NCBI RefSeq assembly: GCF_002291145.1 | Contig: NZ_NTGE01000084.1 | Span: 1-39,213 of the forward strand | DNA from: Streptomyces sp. SA15 | GTDB taxonomy: Bacteria; Actinomycetota; Actinomycetes; Streptomycetales; Streptomycetaceae | Direction of reading: 5' to 3' | DNA: 39,213 nt | Part shown: positions 35,400-39,213 of the stretch, piece by piece | Layout: each line of letters starts with the position of its first letter | Position numbering within the stretch: the stretch's first letter is position 1 | The notes under the pieces: model-generated | Databases searched by the model: none | Told to the model about the DNA's origin: nothing | What the model saw: the letters and a program-made list of their open reading frames with translations, nothing else | Translations under genes and position numbers: made by a program

Positions 35400-36551
35400 A
35401 TGATTGCACGCAGACGACAGGTTGCCCTGGCCCTCACGGCCCTGCTCGCAGCGGGCGCCGCCTGCCAGGCCGAGGGTCAGGAGCCGTCCGGTCCGGCCGG
35501 ACATCCCGCGCCGACCAACACCCCCGGGTTCACGCTCGTCGCCTCCGGCGACGTCCTCCCGCACAGCTCGATCATCGAGCGTGCGCGCTTCGACGCGGGC
35601 GGCAAAGGCCACGACTTCCGCCCGATGCTCGCCGGTGTCAAGCCGGTCGTCTCCCGTGCCGATCTGGCGCTGTGTCACATGGAGACGGTCTACGGCGAGA
35701 ACGGCCGCTACACCGGCTACCCCACCTTCAAGTCCCCGCCCGAGGTGGCCAAGGGCCTGGCCGCCACCGGCTACGACGGCTGCTCCACCGCCTCCAACCA
35801 CAGCCTCGACGACGGCGCCGCCGGCATCGGTCGCACGCTGGACGCCCTCGACCGGGCGGGCGTACGGCACGCCGGCACGGCGCGCACCGAGGAAGAGGCG
35901 CGCGTGCCCACCATCCTGCGCGCGGGCGAGGCGAACGTCGCCCACCTCGCGTACACGTACGGCACGAACGGCTTCCCGCTCCCGCAGGGACAGCCCTGGG
36001 CCGTCAACCTCATCGACGAGAACAAGATCGTCGCGGACGCCCGGGCGGCCCGCGCGGCGGGCGCCGACGTGGTCGTCGTGTCCCTGCACTGGGGCACCGA
36101 ATGGCAGGACGCACCCGACGAGCGGCAACTGACCCTGGCCCAGCGGCTCACGGCCGCGCGCACCGGCCACCGCCCCGACATCGACCTCATCCTCGGCACC
36201 CACGCGCATGTCCCGCAGGCTTACGAGAAGGTCAACGGCACCTGGGTGATCTACGGAATGGGCGACCAGATCGCCGGTGAGATGTTCAACCACCAGCGGG
36301 TGCAGGACCGGCGCGGCAACCAGTCCACCCTCGGCCGCTTCACCTTCGCCCCGCCCGCCCGGCCGGGGGAGCGCTGGAAGGTGACCCGGGCCGAGTTCGT
36401 GCCGCAGTTGTTCGACATCGACGCGGGCCGGGCGGTGAACCTCAACCAGGCGCTCGCCGCGGGCGCCGACGTGCGCGCCGTACGCGACCGGATCCGGGAC
36501 GTGGTCCTCAGCCGGGGCGCGGCACAGGACGGGCTCGTGATGGGCCGGTAG
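35400..36551 (+). CDS. CapA-family (PGA_cap) metallophosphatase-like exported protein
   Basis: The 383-residue protein has a hydrophobic signal (VALALTALLAAGAACQAEG) that could be lipid-modified, though the lipobox is weak. The CapA/PgsA fold related to calcineurin-type phosphoesterases follows: TLVASGDVLPHSSI (metal Asp), LALCHMETVYGENG (Glu), STASNHSLDDGAAGI (Asn-His), VVVVSLHWGTEWQ (His) and LILGTHAHVPQ (His pair). Such proteins serve in poly-gamma-glutamate or related capsule synthesis or as cell-surface phosphoesterases. No other capsule gene is near, so a general surface hydrolase is more likely. The ATG at 35400 follows GGGGTGAG. Confidence 0.87.
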   Translation: MIARRRQVALALTALLAAGAACQAEGQEPSGPAGHPAPTNTPGFTLVASGDVLPHSSIIERARFDAGGKGHDFRPMLAGVKPVVSRADLALCHMETVYGENGRYTGYPTFKSPPEVAKGLAATGYDGCSTASNHSLDDGAAGIGRTLDALDRAGVRHAGTARTEEEARVPTILRAGEANVAHLAYTYGTNGFPLPQGQPWAVNLIDENKIVADARAARAAGADVVVVSLHWGTEWQDAPDERQLTLAQRLTAARTGHRPDIDLILGTHAHVPQAYEKVNGTWVIYGMGDQIAGEMFNHQRVQDRRGNQSTLGRFTFAPPARPGERWKVTRAEFVPQLFDIDAGRAVNLNQALAAGADVRAVRDRIRDVVLSRGAAQDGLVMGR

Positions 36552-36583
36552 CGACTCGGCCCGGTGTGTCCCCATCGGGTGGC

Positions 36584-36764
36584 CTAGGCCCTGTCGTCAA
36601 ATTCCCGCCTGCCCCGCGACGCCATGCACGCACTCTCGCCGCACCGGGCACAGGCCCACGTACGACCAGTACGAGGGCCTGCGCCCGGCACGCCGAGAGC
36701 ACGCACCTGACGCTGCGGGGCCCGCCCTTCGGGCGGACGACGGGAATGTGACGACAGGGCCTAG
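36584..36764. mobile_element. 181-bp MITE-like element ending at the permease stop codon
   Basis: Perfect 16-bp terminal inverted repeats (CTAGGCCCTGTCGTCA at 36584-36599 and its complement at 36749-36764) extend to 24 bp with one mismatch. Inside, 47-nt arms (left about 36610-36656, right about 36674-36720) also pair imperfectly, so nearly the whole element folds on itself. It has no coding frame. The CTAG ends may be a target duplication. Termini of this kind (GGCCCTGTCGTCA) are, from memory, shared with IS5-type elements of Streptomyces. The right CTAG supplies the stop codon of the APC permease gene. Confidence 0.8.
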
Positions 36765-38176
36765 GGCCGTTCTGCCAGCGCCGACCGCCGGTACGAGTAG
36801 CCGAAGTAGATCACCAGCCCGAGCGCGAACCACACGGCGAACCGCACCCAGGTCTGCCACTGCAGGTAGGTGATGAGCCAGATCGAGAAGCCGACCCCTA
36901 CCGCCGGCACGACCGGCATCCACGGTGTGCGGAAGGTGCGCGGCAGCTCCGGCTGCCGGTAGCGCAGCACGATCACCGCCACGCACACCACCACGAACGC
37001 CAGCAGGATGCCGATGTTGGTGAGCTCGGCCGCCTCGCCGATCGGCAGGAACCCGGCGATCACGGCCGACGCGACCCCGACGATCCAGGTCACCCGCGTC
37101 GGCACGTGCCGGGTCGGGTGCGTCTTGGCGAACCACTTCGGCAGCAGCCCGTCACGGGACATGGAGAACCAGACACGGGTGACGCCCAGCATGAACGTGA
37201 ACATGACCGTGAGGATCCCGATGATCGCGCCCACCGCGATCACGTCCGCCAGTCCGCCGAGTCCCACCGACTTGAACGCCGTCGAGAAGCCGCTCTCCTT
37301 GTCGATGTCCGGGTAGTTCTGCATGCCCGTCAGGACCAGGCAGGCGGCCACGTACAGCACCATCGAGATGGCCAGGGAGTAGATGATCGCCTTCGGCATG
37401 TGCCGCTGCGCGTCCTTCGACTCCTCGGCCGCCGTCGACATGGCGTCGTAGCCGAAGACCGCGAAGAACACGGTCGCCGCACCGGTGAACGCCCCGCCGA
37501 CCCCGTACGGGAAGAACGGGTTGTAGTTCGCCGTGTCGATGTGGAACACGCCGACGGCGATCACCAGCAGCACGACCAGCACCTTCAGCACGACCACGAC
37601 CGTCTCGAAGCGGGCCGCGTTCTTGATGCCGAGGGTGAGCAGATACGCGATCAGCAGGCACAGCACGGCCGCGAACAGGTCGACCTTGTGCCCGTCTCCG
37701 GTGCCCGGCGCGCCCAGCATCCAGTTCGGCAGATCGGCGCCCATCTCGCCGACGAGGAAGCTGAAGTAGCCGGAGATGCCGATCGCGACCACCGCCACGA
37801 TCGCCGTGTACTCCAGCAGCAGGTCCCAGCCGATGAACCAGCCCGCGAGCTCGCCGAGCACCGCGTATCCGTACGTGTAGGCGGAACCGGCCTTCGGGAT
37901 GAGCCCCGCGAACTCGGCGTACGACAGGGCGGCAGCGGCGCTCGCGACGCCGGCGACGAGGAAGGAGACGAGGACCGCGGGGCCCGCTGTGCCATTGGCC
38001 ACCGTGCCGGCGAGCGTGAAGATTCCGGCGCCGATGATGCCGCCCACACCGATCGCGGTCAGCTGCCACAGCCCGAGCGACCGGTCGAGCCGTGCGCCCG
38101 CGCCGACCTCCGTCTCTTCAATGTGTTCGATGGGTTTGCGGCGGAGAATCCCCTCGCCCGCGCGGAGTCCGGCCAT
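36761..38176 (-). CDS. APC-family cationic amino-acid permease
   Basis: The 471-residue protein has twelve or more membrane helices and the APC motifs: IGVGGIIGAGIFTLAG in helix 1, SYAEFAGLIPKAGSAYTYGY in helix 3 and FFAVFGYDAMSTAAEESKDAQRHMPKAI in the middle. It fits the YfnA/CAT group of cationic amino-acid transporters. It imports amino acids by proton coupling or exchange. The ATG at 38176 is chosen because GAGGTG lies 7 nt before it; a GTG at 38185 overlaps that site. The last codons SALAERP run straight into the CTAG of the MITE-like element. It may be co-transcribed with the stress protein gene upstream (110-bp gap). Confidence 0.9.
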   Translation of the reverse strand: MAGLRAGEGILRRKPIEHIEETEVGAGARLDRSLGLWQLTAIGVGGIIGAGIFTLAGTVANGTAGPAVLVSFLVAGVASAAAALSYAEFAGLIPKAGSAYTYGYAVLGELAGWFIGWDLLLEYTAIVAVVAIGISGYFSFLVGEMGADLPNWMLGAPGTGDGHKVDLFAAVLCLLIAYLLTLGIKNAARFETVVVVLKVLVVLLVIAVGVFHIDTANYNPFFPYGVGGAFTGAATVFFAVFGYDAMSTAAEESKDAQRHMPKAIIYSLAISMVLYVAACLVLTGMQNYPDIDKESGFSTAFKSVGLGGLADVIAVGAIIGILTVMFTFMLGVTRVWFSMSRDGLLPKWFAKTHPTRHVPTRVTWIVGVASAVIAGFLPIGEAAELTNIGILLAFVVVCVAVIVLRYRQPELPRTFRTPWMPVVPAVGVGFSIWLITYLQWQTWVRFAVWFALGLVIYFGYSYRRSALAERP

Positions 38177-38286
38177 GCCCGTCACCTCTTTGTGTTCGGC
38201 AAACGGCTGACTGGCGGCTCATGATGGCGCAGTGACGCCCGTGGCGAAAGGCAGCACACAACTCACCACACAACTCCTCCGCGTGG

Positions 38287-38748
38287 TTACGGCACCACGG
38301 TCACCGGCCACCGCCCCGCCTTCACCAGCCGTACCGCGACCGAGCCGACGATCCGATGGCCGGCCTGCTCCGAGGCGCCCACCACGACCGCGTCCGCCTT
38401 CAGTTGGTCCGCGGCCTTCACCAGGCCGTTGTAGGGGTCGCCGCGGAAGGTGTGGAACTCCCAGCGCATGTCGAATATCCCCTTGTTGTGTTCGGTCGCC
38501 TCCCAGATCTGCGCCACCAGGTCCTCGGCGATCGCGTCCGTCGTCTCGGTGACCGGCGCCCCGACCGCCGCGCCCGCCGCCAGCACCGGCTGCACGTAGA
38601 CGATGGCGAGCAGCGCGTGCTGGCGCCGGGCCAAGCCGGAGGCATATGCCGCCGCGCGGACCGAGGAGTCGGAGCCGTCCACGCCGACCACGATGACCTT
38701 GGGGCCGTCCGTGCCCCGTTCGAACTGGTGCGAGTGCTGTTCCGTCAC
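38287..38748 (-). CDS. universal stress protein (UspA family)
   Basis: The 153-residue protein is a single Usp domain: VIVVGVDGSDSSVRAAAYA at the first strand and ADAVVVGASEQAGHRIVGSVAVRLVKAGRWPVTVVP at the end. The ATP-binding G-x2-G-x9-G-S/T pattern is only partly kept (GASEQAGHRIVGSVA), so nucleotide binding is uncertain. It is cytosolic and its role is not defined. The GTG at 38748 (MTEQHSHQFERG) matches the usual start of relatives; an in-frame GTG at 38781 is possible. It is followed on the same strand by the amino-acid permease. Confidence 0.88.
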   Translation of the reverse strand: MTEQHSHQFERGTDGPKVIVVGVDGSDSSVRAAAYASGLARRQHALLAIVYVQPVLAAGAAVGAPVTETTDAIAEDLVAQIWEATEHNKGIFDMRWEFHTFRGDPYNGLVKAADQLKADAVVVGASEQAGHRIVGSVAVRLVKAGRWPVTVVP

Positions 38749-39094
38749 GGCTGGGAGGCTATCCGAAATCCCAGGTCGCACCGGAGTGCGGGATCACTCG
38801 ACCATCGCCTGCGCAAACTCCGGGGAAACGGGCACCCGAAGGCGGGCATCGGTCGGCCGGCACCGAAGGCCTGCCGTCGCTCTCGGCGCTCGGCCTCGCC
38901 GGAGGGGACGGGGCCGGGGCCGGTGAACCTCCACGCGGACCCGCCCGGACAGGTCTGGCACCGATCGGTGGGTCGTCGCCCTTCCCGCCGGTGCCCCGCC
39001 GCTGCTCCGAAACGCTGGGCCGTAAGGGTGCTTTCGTACAGCCGCCCCGGTGTCGTTGCGGTGCGTCGGGGCCGTCGTGGGCGAGTGATGAGTC
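38749..39094. other. 346-bp gap with a 12-bp palindrome, no gene seen
   Basis: A divergent promoter region lies between the stress protein and the last gene. Open frames here lack normal codon use or a ribosome site. A perfect 12-bp palindrome, CACCGATCGGTG, lies at 38959-38970 and may be an operator. No other structure was recognised. Confidence 0.35.
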
Positions 39095-39213
39095 ATGACG
39101 AAGGATCAGTTGCTCACACGGCTGTTCACCCGGCGCGGGGCGCTGCTCGCCGGCGCCGCCGCCGTCGGGGCGGTCGGCACGGCCGGTCTGCTGTCGCCGG
39201 GCTCGGACGGCGA
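39095..39213 (+). CDS. start of an exported protein with twin-arginine-like signal (partial)
   Basis: The ATG at 39095 opens MTKDQLLTRLFTRRGALLAG, followed by a run of Ala/Gly/Val and LLSPGSDG. Two arginines before a hydrophobic stretch suggest Tat export (TRRGALLAG), although the usual phenylalanine or leucine after the arginines is replaced by Gly-Ala. The frame stays open to the window edge. About 39 codons are visible, so the enzyme type cannot be told. GAGTGATGAG in front is a weak ribosome site. Confidence 0.6.
   Translation, partial: MTKDQLLTRLFTRRGALLAGAAAVGAVGTAGLLSPGSDG

Overview
The window reads as chromosomal DNA of a Streptomyces or a close relative. It has very high GC with strong third-position GC bias, frequent GTG/TTG starts, purine-rich GGAGG-type ribosome sites and typical actinobacterial families: an Rpf transglycosylase, a WS/DGAT acyltransferase, an SPW-repeat membrane protein, a PAS-GAF-SpoIIE-HATPase phosphatase and a DUF6777 lipoprotein. 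From memory, the order gnd / rpfD / ... / WS-DGAT resembles the S. coelicolor SCO0975-SCO0958 neighbourhood; this was not checked.

Layout. 1-5.5 kb: tail of an unseen gene, gnd, the cell-wall hydrolase rpfD behind a hairpin-rich leader, a DMT-type transporter with a repeat-bearing tail, and a FhuF-like iron-sulfur protein. 5.5-8.7 kb: glgA and glgC (glycogen / maltose-1-phosphate synthesis) and an SPW-repeat membrane protein. 8.8-10.6 kb: a decayed PA14/GH2 glycosidase pseudogene that keeps a LacI-like operator, followed by a strong terminator. 10.7-15.7 kb: a WS/DGAT acyltransferase, a palindromic intergenic repeat, a zinc-ribbon SDR, an SDR pseudogene, a degenerate HD-like protein, an unrecognised 57-residue peptide gene and a GNAT acetyltransferase. 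15.7-18.3 kb: an amidase and a lipoprotein alpha/beta hydrolase.

18.4-27.2 kb is the clearest functional unit. A divergent FadR-type GntR regulator faces eight tightly or translationally coupled genes: sugar-binding lipoprotein, double ATPase, permease, L-fuconate dehydratase, SDR, aldo/keto reductase, mutarotase and lactonase. Together they encode uptake and non-phosphorylative oxidation of L-fucose or a close analogue (L-galactose, D-arabinose). The last C-C bond cleaving step is not in the window, and the ATPase carries an in-frame 87-bp insertion built around a palindrome.

27.2-39.2 kb: an LMF-family membrane protein, a DUF6777 lipoprotein, a multi-domain PP2C phosphatase, an Fpg/Nei glycosylase, an ECF sigma factor separated from its zinc-finger anti-sigma factor by a gene of unknown function, a CapA-like phosphoesterase, a 181-bp MITE-like palindrome whose end supplies the stop codon of an APC amino-acid permease, a universal stress protein, and the start of an exported protein cut by the window edge.

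No tRNA, rRNA, CRISPR array, intact IS element or recognisable secondary-metabolite cluster was seen. The items most likely to be new are the 57-aa peptide gene next to a GNAT whose start codon sits in a hairpin, the rpfD leader, the insertion inside the sugar ATPase, and the MITE at the permease stop codon.
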